Notes under the pieces: generated by a model | What the model was told of the DNA's origin: nothing | The model's database searches: none | The model's input: the letters and a program-made list of their open reading frames with translations, nothing else | Shown here: positions 6,948-15,037 of the stretch, piece by piece | Layout of the letters: every line of letters starts with the position of its first letter | Numbering within the stretch: position 1 is the first letter of the stretch | Position numbers and translations under genes: made by a program | Assembly: GCA_946619625.1 (NCBI GenBank) | Contig: CAMOMF010000019.1 | Span: 1 to 19,731, forward strand | From: an uncultured Bacteroidales bacterium | Lineage (GTDB): Bacteria > Bacteroidota > Bacteroidia > Bacteroidales > Paludibacteraceae | Direction of reading: 5' to 3' | DNA: 19,731 bases

Positions 6948-7612
6948 GGTTGCCAATCGATAGGTTGTTGACCGTGTTGAACAAGATATGCGTTGGCTTT
7001 GGAGAAATGTCCGCAGCCGAAAAAGCCCTGATAGGCACTGAGGGGACTGGGGTGTGGAGCCGTCAGAACCAAGTGCCGGCGCTTGTCAATCACCTGCCCT
7101 TTGCGTTTAGCATAAGCGCCCCACAGCATGAACACCAAGTGCTCTCGTCGGGCATTGAGCGCCGCAATGGCAGCATCCGTCAGTTCCTCCCATCCTTTGT
7201 TCTGGTGACTGCCGGGACGGTGCGCCTCTACCGTGAGAGTGGCGTTTAGCAGCAGTACGCCCTGCTCCGCCCAATGTTGCAGATTGCCGCTATGCGGAAC
7301 AGGTATGCCCAGGTCGTGCTCCAACTCCTTGTAGATATTCATCAGTGAGGGCGGGATAGCCACGCCTTCGGGTACCGAGAAACATAGTCCTTGCGCCTGC
7401 CCCACGTCGTGGTAAGGGTCTTGACCTATAATCACTACGCGCACCTTGTCAAACGGGCACAAGTCGAACGCACTGAAAATGAGTCGTGCCGGCGGGAAAC
7501 ATTGCTTGGTCTGATACTCATGACGCACAAAGGATGTCAGCAACTCGAAATAGGGCTTGTCAAATTCGGGCTGCAGCACCGCTTTCCAACTTTTCTCAAT
7601 CCTGACATCCAT
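6944..7612 (-). CDS. ung: Uracil-DNA glycosylase, family 1
   Basis: This enzyme removes uracil from DNA and so starts base-excision repair. The 222-residue product is of normal length. It carries the water-activating motif GQDPYH (63-68, with the catalytic Asp), the phenylalanine-containing loop GLCFSVP, LLLNATLTVE and the minor-groove loop HPSPLSAYQGFFG (from residue 187). I chose the ATG at 7612; a TTG two codons upstream also keeps the frame. It lies 21 bases after queA. Its stop overlaps the polA ATG by the ATGA arrangement, which suggests translational coupling. That pairing is sensible, since Pol I fills the gap left after uracil removal. Confidence 0.97.
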   Translation of the reverse strand: MDVRIEKSWKAVLQPEFDKPYFELLTSFVRHEYQTKQCFPPARLIFSAFDLCPFDKVRVVIIGQDPYHDVGQAQGLCFSVPEGVAIPPSLMNIYKELEHDLGIPVPHSGNLQHWAEQGVLLLNATLTVEAHRPGSHQNKGWEELTDAAIAALNARREHLVFMLWGAYAKRKGQVIDKRRHLVLTAPHPSPLSAYQGFFGCGHFSKANAYLVQHGQQPIDWQP

Positions 7613-7633
7613 GTGCAAAGCAGTGAATCCAAG

Positions 7634-8746
7634 TTAATCGACAATAAGCATGGAGTCGCCGTAATCGCCAAAACGATATTTCTCATGCACAGCCACGTTG
7701 TAGGCATGCATCACATGTTCGTAGCCGCCAAAAGCAGCCACTTCTATCAGTTGCGAGGATTGCGGCATATACAGGTTGACGAAGAAAGTGTTCGCCACGG
7801 TGAAATGATAAGGCGGGAAGATAAATTTGTTCGTCCATGCAGATGTCGGCGTTATCTGTCCTACAGTGTTCACCACACTCTCCACTGCGCGCATCACCTC
7901 GGTACCTACAGCACAAATGCGCTTGTTTTGTTCATGCGCTTTATCCACAGCAGCCGCCAACTCGGCAGGAATCTCAAACTGCTCGCTATCCACCTTGTGC
8001 TTGGTGAGGTCCTCTACATCAATGGCACGGAAATTGCCCAGACCCATATGAGACGTGAGGGTCTGTATGTCTATACCCTTGATTTCCATCCGCTTCACCA
8101 AAATCTTGGAGAAATGCAGACATGCGGCAGGAGCGGCAACAGCACCTATTTTCTTGGCGAAAATAGACTGGTAACGCTCCTCGTCCTCACCACGCTGACG
8201 CTTGATTTCGGCATCGCGGGCGGCACGTTTGGCAGGAGTGGTCTCCGTATTCTCGTAATTGCGCTTGATGTACTTGGGCAGCGGTGTCTCGCCCAAGGCA
8301 TACAGGCGCTCTTTGAACTCGGAGGGCGCATAGTCTGTCAGAAAACGCAAGGTACGTCCGCGGGAGGTGGTGTTGTCTATCACCTCCGCCACAATAGAGC
8401 CGTCGTCACCGAAATACAGTTTGTTACCAATACGTATCTTGCGTGCCGGATCCACCAGCACGTCCCAATAACGATTCTCCTTGCTCAGTTCGCGCAACAA
8501 GAACACCTCGATACGCGCATTGGTCTTCTCTTTGTTGGCATACAAACGTGCGGGGAAGACCTGTGTATCGTTGAAGATAAACACATCCCCATCGCCAAAA
8601 TAGTCAATGATATCCTTTACTTGGCGATGCTCTATTTCTCCGGTTTTTCTGTGGAGCACCAACATACGGGCTTCATCACGAAACTCAGCCGGATGCTGAG
8701 CCAATAACTCTTGAGGCAGATTAAACTTAAACTGCGAAAGTTTCAT
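7634..8746 (-). CDS. queA: QueA-like tRNA ribosyltransferase-isomerase, diverged in conserved motifs
   Basis: The QueA family transfers the ribosyl part of SAM to preQ1 at tRNA position 34 to make epoxyqueuosine. The N-terminal part is typical (HPAEFRDEARMLVL, IFNDTQVFPARLY, VDPARKIRIGNKLYFGD, IDNTTSRGRTLRFL). Several positions that I recall as nearly invariant differ: AAPAACLHFS where the family has AAPTAGLHFS or -T, LTSHMGLGNF for TLHxGLGxF, VGTEVMR for VGTTVMR, and VNLYMPQSSQL for xNFHxPxSTL. A charged stretch of about 30 residues (163-191), longer than usual, precedes DEERYQSIF. The start is the ATG at 8746, giving 370 residues; a GTG four codons upstream is an alternative. It is in the block with truB and ung. 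The family assignment is firm. Normal activity is not certain. Confidence 0.88.
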   Translation of the reverse strand: MKLSQFKFNLPQELLAQHPAEFRDEARMLVLHRKTGEIEHRQVKDIIDYFGDGDVFIFNDTQVFPARLYANKEKTNARIEVFLLRELSKENRYWDVLVDPARKIRIGNKLYFGDDGSIVAEVIDNTTSRGRTLRFLTDYAPSEFKERLYALGETPLPKYIKRNYENTETTPAKRAARDAEIKRQRGEDEERYQSIFAKKIGAVAAPAACLHFSKILVKRMEIKGIDIQTLTSHMGLGNFRAIDVEDLTKHKVDSEQFEIPAELAAAVDKAHEQNKRICAVGTEVMRAVESVVNTVGQITPTSAWTNKFIFPPYHFTVANTFFVNLYMPQSSQLIEVAAFGGYEHVMHAYNVAVHEKYRFGDYGDSMLIVD

Positions 8747-8771
8747 ACTGTCGTTCACGGTCGTACAAATT

Positions 8772-9494
8772 TTATTTGTTTGCCATCCGAGCGAACTCAG
8801 ATGATGGAATGGTTTCTAAATAATCAATAAATTGTTCGATTGTCATACAATCATTGAGCGTGGTATCTCCGATACGGGTCCGGCAAAGAGCCGTCAAGTG
8901 CGCCCCTGAACCCAAAGCCTCGCCGATGTCCCTTGCCAGCGCTCGGATATAAGTGCCTTTCGAGCACACCACACGGATTGTCAATTGCATCTCAGCGGCA
9001 TCGAAGTGAAGCACCTCCAACTCGTCTATCACCAGCAACTTGGGTTTGATATCCACCTCTTGCCCCTTGCGGGCATACTCGTAAGCACGCTTGCCGTCAA
9101 TCTTCACGGCGGAGAAAGTGGGGGGCGTTTGCCAAATCTCGCCCTGAAAGCGGGGGAGCACCTCGTCTATCAAAGCTCGCGTAATATGTGCCGTCGGATA
9201 GGTCTGGTCTATCGGTTTCTCCAAGTCGTAGGAGGGCGTAGTGGCACCTAACTGCAGCGTAGCGACATACTCCTTGGTATGATACTGCAACGCTTCTATC
9301 TGCTTGGTTTTCTTGCCGGTGCATACCACCACAACGCCTGTTGCCAAAGGGTCCAACGTACCGGTATGTCCCACCTTCAGTTTTTTCATCCCCAACTTAT
9401 GGCACAACAACCATCGCAGTTTGCCCACTACGGCAAAAGAGGTCCAATGCAGCGGCTTGTTGATGCCAAATATTTCTCCCTCTACAAAATCCAT
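8772..9494 (-). CDS. truB: tRNA pseudouridine(55) synthase
   Basis: TruB converts U55 of the T loop of tRNAs to pseudouridine. The 240-residue protein has motif I (INKPLHWTSF, 11-20) and the catalytic motif HTGTLDPLATG, with Asp48 as the expected nucleophile. It also has FQGEIWQTPPTFSAVKIDGKR, the stretch bearing the conserved Lys/Ala-Tyr segment, and SKGTYIRALARDIG. It is shorter than the E. coli enzyme of about 314 residues because it lacks most of the C-terminal extension, as is common in this phylum. The ATG follows directly after the uppP stop, with no bases between, so the two genes are very likely cotranscribed. Confidence 0.96.
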   Translation of the reverse strand: MDFVEGEIFGINKPLHWTSFAVVGKLRWLLCHKLGMKKLKVGHTGTLDPLATGVVVVCTGKKTKQIEALQYHTKEYVATLQLGATTPSYDLEKPIDQTYPTAHITRALIDEVLPRFQGEIWQTPPTFSAVKIDGKRAYEYARKGQEVDIKPKLLVIDELEVLHFDAAEMQLTIRVVCSKGTYIRALARDIGEALGSGAHLTALCRTRIGDTTLNDCMTIEQFIDYLETIPSSEFARMANK

Positions 9495-10301
9495 TTATGC
9501 AACAAAATGATACACAATGGCAAAAATACCCACTGCCGTACAGTAGATGGAGAAATAGATCAGTTTCTGTCTCTTGACAATATCTATCATGAACTTGCAG
9601 GCAAAGCAACCCGTCAAGAAGGCCGCCACAAAGCCCACAACCATGGCTGCAGGCGAAAGTGAACTAACTACCTCGCCTTGCAGTATATCCAACATACTCA
9701 AAAACGACTCGCCAAGGATGGGCACTAACACCATCAGGAAACTGAAGCGAGCCACCTCTTCCTTCTTGTTTCCTAACAAGATACCGGTGGCAATGGTCGT
9801 ACCCGAACGCGACAAGCCCGGCAATACCGCACATGCCTGACCCACACCGATGATGAACGAGTCCCACCAGGAGATGTTCTCCTTCTCACGCGGTTTGGCA
9901 TACTGCGCAAACGCCAACAGGCATGCCGTCACAAGCAGGCATATACCCACCACCAGCAAACCGCTGCCGAAAATCTGCTCCACATAGTCCTTGAAGAACA
10001 TACCCACAATAAAAACAGGTATCATCGATACACAGATTTTAGCAACGTACTCTTTCTCTGCATTCCATTTGGGGGTGGTGAATGTACCTTTCAGCAAATC
10101 GGCAATCTGCGCCCATAGTACCACTATGGTACTCAACACGGTTGCAGCATGCACCAGCACATCAAACAACAGCATGTCACCTTCGGCAAACTCTACATGA
10201 AGCAACGTCTGACCAATGGTCAGATGACCGCTGCTACTGACCGGAAGAAACTCCGTCAAACCTTGGATGATACCCAGTATCAAAGCCTCTAACCAACTCA
10301 T
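9495..10301 (-). CDS. uppP: Undecaprenyl-diphosphate phosphatase
   Basis: UppP (BacA family) is an inner-membrane enzyme that dephosphorylates undecaprenyl diphosphate. It recycles the lipid carrier used for peptidoglycan and surface glycans. The 268-residue protein has several hydrophobic segments and both family motifs: GLTEFLPVSSSGHL (14-27) with the catalytic Glu, and PGLSRSGTT (161-169). The length is normal. Its ATG overlaps the stop of the DUF3098 gene as ATGA, and its stop abuts the truB start. Being next to ftsX fits a cell-envelope group at the head of the block. Confidence 0.97.
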   Translation of the reverse strand: MSWLEALILGIIQGLTEFLPVSSSGHLTIGQTLLHVEFAEGDMLLFDVLVHAATVLSTIVVLWAQIADLLKGTFTTPKWNAEKEYVAKICVSMIPVFIVGMFFKDYVEQIFGSGLLVVGICLLVTACLLAFAQYAKPREKENISWWDSFIIGVGQACAVLPGLSRSGTTIATGILLGNKKEEVARFSFLMVLVPILGESFLSMLDILQGEVVSSLSPAAMVVGFVAAFLTGCFACKFMIDIVKRQKLIYFSIYCTAVGIFAIVYHFVA

Positions 10302-10516
10302 TTCTCTTTCTTTTTAAACAAGATTGCCACTATCATCATCACAAAACCGAACAATGCAATCATCGGCCCCACCGTGATGCGGCGCACTGAGAAAATGTCG
10401 GGGTTATACTCCGTTGCCCCACTGGGTTCGCCCACCATCAGCGCAAAACCAATGATAATAATCACAAACGATACAGCAATCAGAATAAGATTCAGTTTCG
10501 GCAAATTATATCTCAT
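10298..10516 (-). CDS. DUF3098 family small membrane protein
   Basis: The 72-residue product has two hydrophobic segments (about 9-27 and 48-66) joined by a short polar loop (GEPSGATEYNPDIFSVRRI) and a basic C-terminus (KKKEK). This is the usual shape of DUF3098 proteins, which I recall as lying between ftsX and uppP in many Bacteroidales. Its function is unknown. The conserved position and ATGA overlap with uppP suggest a role with FtsX or the lipid-carrier phosphatase, but that is inference from context only. Confidence 0.85.
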   Translation of the reverse strand: MRYNLPKLNLILIAVSFVIIIIGFALMVGEPSGATEYNPDIFSVRRITVGPMIALFGFVMMIVAILFKKKEK

Positions 10517-10535
10517 ATTCGTAAACTATTAACTC

Positions 10536-11399
10536 TCAAACAAAGTACAGGTCTGATGTCTTCATCCGGATATACCGGTTCACGGCGAAAACTGCGGAGA
10601 AGAAAGTTATCACAAACGCCGATGCAATCACCACGCCTGCCAGGAACACAAGGTTCTGCCAAGTAAGTGGCATCAGCCAGAAACCCAAGTGATAGTAAGC
10701 TGCATATAGGATTCCCGCTACCATCAGCAATGCCAACATGGCGGCAATCATACCCAAACCTACAGTTTTCCACACTATCGGACCCTTGATAATCCATGGG
10801 GTGGCACCTACCAACTGCATGGTGTTGATGCTGAAGCGCTTGGAATAAACGTGCAGGCGAATAGTGTTCACTATCAACGCCAATGATACAATCAGCAAAA
10901 TCAACGCCACCGCCAACAAAATCAGGGACAATTTGTTGCCTTGGGCATCCAATTCGCCTATCATCTCCTTCTGATACACCACTTTGGACACAAACGGGAA
11001 AACGCAGAACACGCTGTCTATCATGGCTACACTATCCAACTGGATATAAGGCGCATTCAGCTTCACCTCAAAAGATGCCTGCAAAGGATTGTAACCTAAA
11101 AAAGCCGTCGGGTCTTCACCCAGTTTCTCCACATGCTCCCGCAACGCATCGTCTTTGGACATATAGGTATATTCGCGGCAGAACGGGGCAGCATTCAGCA
11201 ACGTAGCAAAACGCAACGAATCCTCCTGAGTGGTTTCATCGGCAAGTACTACCGACATGTTTACGTTTTCTTTCACCTTGCGGAACAAACTGTCTGCCGA
11301 CAAGCCCAGCACACACTCCATTCCTATCAACAGCAAAACAAGTGATACTGAAACAGTTGCCGTCAGGTAGGTGTTAAAAAAATGGTGATTCTTTGACAT
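10536..11399 (-). CDS. ftsX: Cell-division ABC-transporter permease FtsX
   Basis: FtsX is the membrane subunit of the FtsEX complex, which uses ATP hydrolysis to activate peptidoglycan hydrolases at the division site. The 287-residue protein has the expected topology: one N-terminal transmembrane segment (about 12-33), an extracytoplasmic domain (about 35-150), and three C-terminal segments (about 157-178, 208-233, 246-270). The cytoplasmic loop contains MQLVGATPWII, a typical FtsX signature. The ftsE partner is not adjacent in this window. The ATG lies 95 bases after porN, behind two hairpins. I found no Bacteroidota-type promoter there, so it may be partly transcribed from the T9SS operon or have a promoter I cannot recognise. 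Confidence 0.93.
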   Translation of the reverse strand: MSKNHHFFNTYLTATVSVSLVLLLIGMECVLGLSADSLFRKVKENVNMSVVLADETTQEDSLRFATLLNAAPFCREYTYMSKDDALREHVEKLGEDPTAFLGYNPLQASFEVKLNAPYIQLDSVAMIDSVFCVFPFVSKVVYQKEMIGELDAQGNKLSLILLAVALILLIVSLALIVNTIRLHVYSKRFSINTMQLVGATPWIIKGPIVWKTVGLGMIAAMLALLMVAGILYAAYYHLGFWLMPLTWQNLVFLAGVVIASAFVITFFSAVFAVNRYIRMKTSDLYFV

Positions 11400-11430
11400 C
11401 GTTCTATACTATTGATTTTTTACATAGCGG

Positions 11431-11454
11431 GAGACGCAACCTTAGTCGCGTCTC
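11431..11454 (-). terminator. Strong hairpin between porN and ftsX
   Basis: In minus-strand RNA GAGACGCGAC and GTTGCGTCTC pair over 10 bases (one G-U) around a 4-base TAAG loop. The plus-strand version has an A-C mismatch, so the fold favours the minus strand. No U run follows, so it is not a textbook terminator. It may be an attenuator, an RNA-end stabiliser, or a rho-linked site. Confidence 0.45.
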
Positions 11455-11471
11455 TATCCAACTATGCCGAT

Positions 11472-11495
11472 ATTCCCTATCAGCACTGCGGGAAT
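11472..11495 (-). other. Second hairpin overlapping the porN stop codon
   Basis: ATTCCC (11472-11477) and GGGAAT (11490-11495) form a 6-base-pair stem with a 12-base loop. The stem reaches into the last base of the porN stop codon. With the hairpin at 11431-11454 it makes a paired structure at the end of the T9SS operon. A chance origin is possible. Confidence 0.3.
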
Positions 11496-12490
11496 CAATA
11501 CTCCCACAAGTCCTGCTCAAAGTTCAGAAGTTCGGTTGCTACACGAGTCTGCTCTTTCTGTACTTCAGCTTCTGTCTTGATATAATTCGTAAACATACGG
11601 TCGTACATATTGCTGTCACCGATGATATACGAAGAATACAATTTCTTTCCGAAGAACTCCTCAAAGGTCACACGCTTCGTGTCATTCGACTGCGGAATGA
11701 TGTACTGCTTCGCCATGTATTTGCGGAACTCGTCAAACGGAACCCACCACATCAACTGACGGCACAGTGCCTCATTAACAGTCTCTTCGCTGGTGTCCAC
11801 ATCGTCGATTCCCAGTTCTGCATACAGCGGAGCAATTGCCACGATCTTCGAGTACAGGCGCGAATAGTGCTTGTCGAAGAACACTACCTCCTGAATAAGG
11901 AACTTCACCTGATTACGAACGAACGCTTTATAACCTTGCGGACTGAAACATACGCGGTTCGAATCATTGGGATTGCAGCGATAGAAAAGCGACTTGTTAG
12001 AGTTGGCCATCATCTCATCGTACGAACCCACACCGAAGAACTCCTCATATTCTTCCTTGGTCATATTCAGCGTCTTGCGCTCACCATAAGCGGTCTGGTC
12101 TATCAGGTCCTGAGCCGTCAGCAGAAGGTCGTCGTGAAAGAATGGCTTGATGCTGTTATCGGTCTGCAAGGCATACGCATGCAACGTATCTGCCAATCCC
12201 TCCAACATCACTTGGAACAGACCTTTATACTGAGGATCTTCCGGATTGGTGGGGAAATATAGTTGATAGTTCTGCTTGTATCGCATGTCTATGATACGAT
12301 ACACCACGCGCGACCATACCACATCGTCAGCACGGTGAAATACGGACACCAACGTATCAGCCACTCGGTCCAACTCCTGCGTCTCTAAACGCACCGCTCC
12401 CTTCGAATCAAAGAAGGAGTTAATCTGATGTTGAGCGTTTGCTGCCAGTGCCAGCACCGACAAACAAACTATTACAATTTGTTTCTTCAT
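11495..12490 (-). CDS. porN: T9SS protein PorN/GldN
   Basis: PorN (GldN) is a periplasmic protein that forms the ring under the outer membrane with the lipoprotein PorK and contacts the PorM shaft. The 331-residue product has a signal peptide (MKKQIVIVCLSVLALAANA, cleavage before QHQINSFF). It also has the family's sequence pattern: DDVVWSRVVYRIIDMR near the start, NQVKFLIQEVVFFDKHYSRLYSKIVAIAPLY, and QLMWWVPFDEFRKYMAKQYIIP. Length is typical. The ATG lies 28 bases after porM, and the gene is last of the five T9SS genes. All the classical partners are upstream in the same order as in Porphyromonas gingivalis. Confidence 0.95.
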   Translation of the reverse strand: MKKQIVIVCLSVLALAANAQHQINSFFDSKGAVRLETQELDRVADTLVSVFHRADDVVWSRVVYRIIDMRYKQNYQLYFPTNPEDPQYKGLFQVMLEGLADTLHAYALQTDNSIKPFFHDDLLLTAQDLIDQTAYGERKTLNMTKEEYEEFFGVGSYDEMMANSNKSLFYRCNPNDSNRVCFSPQGYKAFVRNQVKFLIQEVVFFDKHYSRLYSKIVAIAPLYAELGIDDVDTSEETVNEALCRQLMWWVPFDEFRKYMAKQYIIPQSNDTKRVTFEEFFGKKLYSSYIIGDSNMYDRMFTNYIKTEAEVQKEQTRVATELLNFEQDLWEY

Positions 12491-12518
12491 TGTTCTTTAT
12501 CTTTGCAGATAGTTCGTA

Positions 12519-14090
12519 TTATTGCACCTCTATGGCGAGGTCATTCAAGATTGCTTCTTGTCCGCCCGGACCTACAGCATGAATATCGGTCACCTTGATG
12601 ATATCACCCGATTTGGCAATGCTTGCGGCTTGAGCCAAACTATTGACATTCTTTCTTCTGCACTTAACGCGATAACCCGGCTTCACTTTCCAGTCCACCT
12701 TAATCACCGCATCAGCGTTATCCGCCTGAATAGAGCAAGCAGCCAAACTGCCCAGCGGCACAGGTACACTGGCGGTAACAATCTTGCCGCCAATGGACAA
12801 GTAAGCTATCGGACGCGGCAGGTTCTTCACTTGGAACGTCTGTGTTCCCATCGGAGAAGAGTGACCCTCTACCGTCGCAGAGACGCTGATAGTAACCGGC
12901 TGACTGCTGTTAGGAGTGATAATCCACTCACCCTTGCCCATTTTCTGGATGCTGGCACCATTACAGGTGGCAGTGATAGCGTCAGCACTCACACCCGGCA
13001 CAGAAATCGACATCTTGTTGCCATAACCACGGTACAGCACATTGCACTCGGTGTTGGCAATAGTGGCAGCCGGTGCACCTACAGTAAATTGACCATGGAA
13101 AGGATACTTGGTGGTGTCATCACCGATAATCATATATCCGTCATAGTGGTTCTCACCGATATGACCTTGCGTGATATACTCACCGTTCTCGATCTCCTGT
13201 CCCTCAATGAAGACGCGGGGTACTTGGTTCGTATCCATCATCGCCGCCACAATCTTGGCACGGTATTGCTTGCCCTGCATGATGTATTCACCATTGGTCG
13301 GAAGGACGACAGCCGTGGCCTGGTTTACCACGAAATCAGACGAACCTGCCTGCATGAACAGGAAGTTCACCATGTCGTTCTCCGCTACGCGGATATCGTT
13401 CTGATACTTCGTCAACAAGGCAATAACTGCATCAGCAGGCATCTCTGCAAACGTCGAGCGCTCCCAACTGATAGACTGACCTTCTTCGTCAATCACATTT
13501 TTGGTGCTGAACAGCGAGGAGAACATCGATATCTTGCGCTCCCACTCCGCCCTGAAACCGGCATCTTTCTCCAGTTTGTCCACTACACACTTCGAGTCAG
13601 CAGAGGTCATGTACGTACGGAACTCCTCCATACGGTATTTCATTTCCTCGGCATGGATACGACCCGTCTCAGGATCATTCTCCGTCAGTGCATACTGGTG
13701 AGGTTTATTCGTATCACTACCGTTCCTCAGTTTGATAGTATCCAATGCACCCTCGGCATAACGCTTGCCATCGCACATCTCGGCGATATCCAACTTGAAG
13801 TCCTCTACGTAGTTAAAGAAATCGTCCGACTTGGCTTCTACTGCATTAGCAATAACCAACCATTCCTGATAGCCGTCATTATCCAACGCCTGCACCTTGA
13901 AGGACTCCATCACGGCGGCAGTACGATCTTGCGTCGAGTTTATCGACGATTCCATAGAGTGACGCAACTTGGTGAAACCGTTCAGGATATCGGCCGACAC
14001 GTTCAACGCCAACATCGCTGTAAGCACCAAGTACATCATGCTTATCATTCGTTGTCTCGGGGTTTCCGGACAGTTTTTTGCTCCACCCAT
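12519..14090 (-). CDS. porM: T9SS motor shaft protein PorM/GldM
   Basis: PorM (GldM) is anchored in the inner membrane by one N-terminal helix and reaches across the periplasm. With PorL it forms a proton-driven rotary motor that powers secretion and, in gliding species, motility. The 523-residue protein starts MGGAKNCPETPRQRMISMMY. It has a single hydrophobic helix (about 16-36, LVLTAMLALNVSADILNGF) and then a long soluble region that fits the known four-domain periplasmic part: a helical first section (to about 220) and Ig-like beta sections after it. Length is normal for the family. It lies 58 bases after porL and 28 before porN. Confidence 0.96.
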   Translation of the reverse strand: MGGAKNCPETPRQRMISMMYLVLTAMLALNVSADILNGFTKLRHSMESSINSTQDRTAAVMESFKVQALDNDGYQEWLVIANAVEAKSDDFFNYVEDFKLDIAEMCDGKRYAEGALDTIKLRNGSDTNKPHQYALTENDPETGRIHAEEMKYRMEEFRTYMTSADSKCVVDKLEKDAGFRAEWERKISMFSSLFSTKNVIDEEGQSISWERSTFAEMPADAVIALLTKYQNDIRVAENDMVNFLFMQAGSSDFVVNQATAVVLPTNGEYIMQGKQYRAKIVAAMMDTNQVPRVFIEGQEIENGEYITQGHIGENHYDGYMIIGDDTTKYPFHGQFTVGAPAATIANTECNVLYRGYGNKMSISVPGVSADAITATCNGASIQKMGKGEWIITPNSSQPVTISVSATVEGHSSPMGTQTFQVKNLPRPIAYLSIGGKIVTASVPVPLGSLAACSIQADNADAVIKVDWKVKPGYRVKCRRKNVNSLAQAASIAKSGDIIKVTDIHAVGPGGQEAILNDLAIEVQ

Positions 14091-14148
14091 ACTACTTGTT
14101 TCTTAGTAAGTGTTTTGTATTAACTAAAGAAGTACAAAGAGGTACGGC

Positions 14149-14949
14149 TTATGCCAACGCGCTCAGCATGTTTCCGTAAATCTTGTTCAGGTCAGCCACC
14201 TGCTTGTTCAGTTTCTGCAGTTCGGCTTCATATGCGTCAGCCTCTTTCTGTCCGTCTTTTGCAGCCTTCAGTTGCAACTCATATGCGGCATTCAGTGCCT
14301 CCAGATGCTGCGCTACCAATCCTGCCGACTTAGCAGCAACCTCTGCCGACTTCGCAGTTGCCTCACTCGATTGAGCAGCTGCCTGAACCGATGCAACGGA
14401 TGCCGTATAACTCTCGCCCAACTTGGCAGCGGCAACCGCGGCTTTCTGCGCACCCTCTGCCAAACCTTCGCCGGCACCGGCAAACTTGTCAGCGGCCTGC
14501 GATGCTGCAGCCAGTTTCTCCGACAATTTATTTGTGCCTTCTGCCAATTTGCCCAGGTCTGCCAAATGGTTGGCACTGGCGGCAACGTTGGCGATACTCT
14601 CCTTCAAAGCCTTCACATCTTTCTCCTCCAATGCCGGAGCAGATGCGCTCTTCTCACTATGGGCACCGCCCTCCAACGGCTCGGCGTCATGACCAAGCAG
14701 TTGCGGAAACACGTTCTCCCAATTATATACTGCATGAGGTTTCTCGAAAATACCAATCATGAAAAGGAATGCCTCTGTCATCATACCAAGGGTAAGGATT
14801 GTACCCGCACCCGGCCAGTGCATAATCTTGAACAATGCACCTACAATAACTACCGACGCACCGGCGCTGTACACGATATTAACTGCATAAGAGTGTCTTG
14901 CGTACCATGCCACTACTTTGTCCCATCCTTTTACTTCTTTCTGTGCCAT
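14149..14949 (-). CDS. porL: T9SS motor protein PorL/GldL with Ala-rich coiled-coil tail
   Basis: PorL (GldL) is the inner-membrane proton-conducting partner of PorM. The 266-residue protein has two transmembrane helices (about 20-41 and 48-67) joined by the conserved KIMHWPGAG turn. Glu59 in the second helix (MMTEAFLFM) sits where the family's protonatable glutamate is found. A conserved YNWENVFP stretch follows. Residues 95-230 are an unusually Ala/Ser/Lys-rich, probably coiled-coil region with near-repeats (SSEATAKSAEVAAKSAGLVA). The conserved end NKQVADLNKIYGNMLSALA closes the protein. The Ala-rich tail probably lies in the cytoplasm. The start is the ATG at 14949, 88 bases after porK. 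Confidence 0.95.
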   Translation of the reverse strand: MAQKEVKGWDKVVAWYARHSYAVNIVYSAGASVVIVGALFKIMHWPGAGTILTLGMMTEAFLFMIGIFEKPHAVYNWENVFPQLLGHDAEPLEGGAHSEKSASAPALEEKDVKALKESIANVAASANHLADLGKLAEGTNKLSEKLAAASQAADKFAGAGEGLAEGAQKAAVAAAKLGESYTASVASVQAAAQSSEATAKSAEVAAKSAGLVAQHLEALNAAYELQLKAAKDGQKEADAYEAELQKLNKQVADLNKIYGNMLSALA

Positions 14950-15037
14950 AATGATTAAATCTGTTTTTAGTATTTTTTGTTATTTTATTACATTATTAAT
15001 ATTCGCACGTACGCACACACGCACGCGCACCCACACA
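14950..15037 (-). other. porK-porL spacer with alternating purine-pyrimidine tract
   Basis: Bases 15004-15030 alternate strictly between pyrimidine and purine for 27 positions (CA, CG and TA steps). The alternation is broken at 15031-15032 and resumes up to the porK stop. An AT-rich run (about 14965-15002) follows on the porL side. The mRNA would carry a GU/GC-rich stretch and then an AU-rich one before the porL start. Such tracts can adopt Z-DNA under supercoiling. Confidence 0.5.

Noticed and set aside
6948..6956. Upstream TTG start for polA, giving three extra residues
   Set aside because: The ATG at 6947 overlaps the ung stop as ATGA and gives the usual MKKLLLIDAY start of the family.
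7391..8707. 438-codon plus-strand open frame opposite ung and queA
   Set aside because: Shadow of two conserved genes. No family resemblance or ribosome-binding context.
11393..12262. 289-codon plus-strand open frame opposite porN and the ftsX gap
   Set aside because: Same kind of shadow. It runs across the gene end of porN and shows no domain.
12522..14123. 533-codon plus-strand open frame opposite porM
   Set aside because: It lies fully over the clearly real porM gene. Long antisense frames arise from codon bias, and the product has no recognisable domain.
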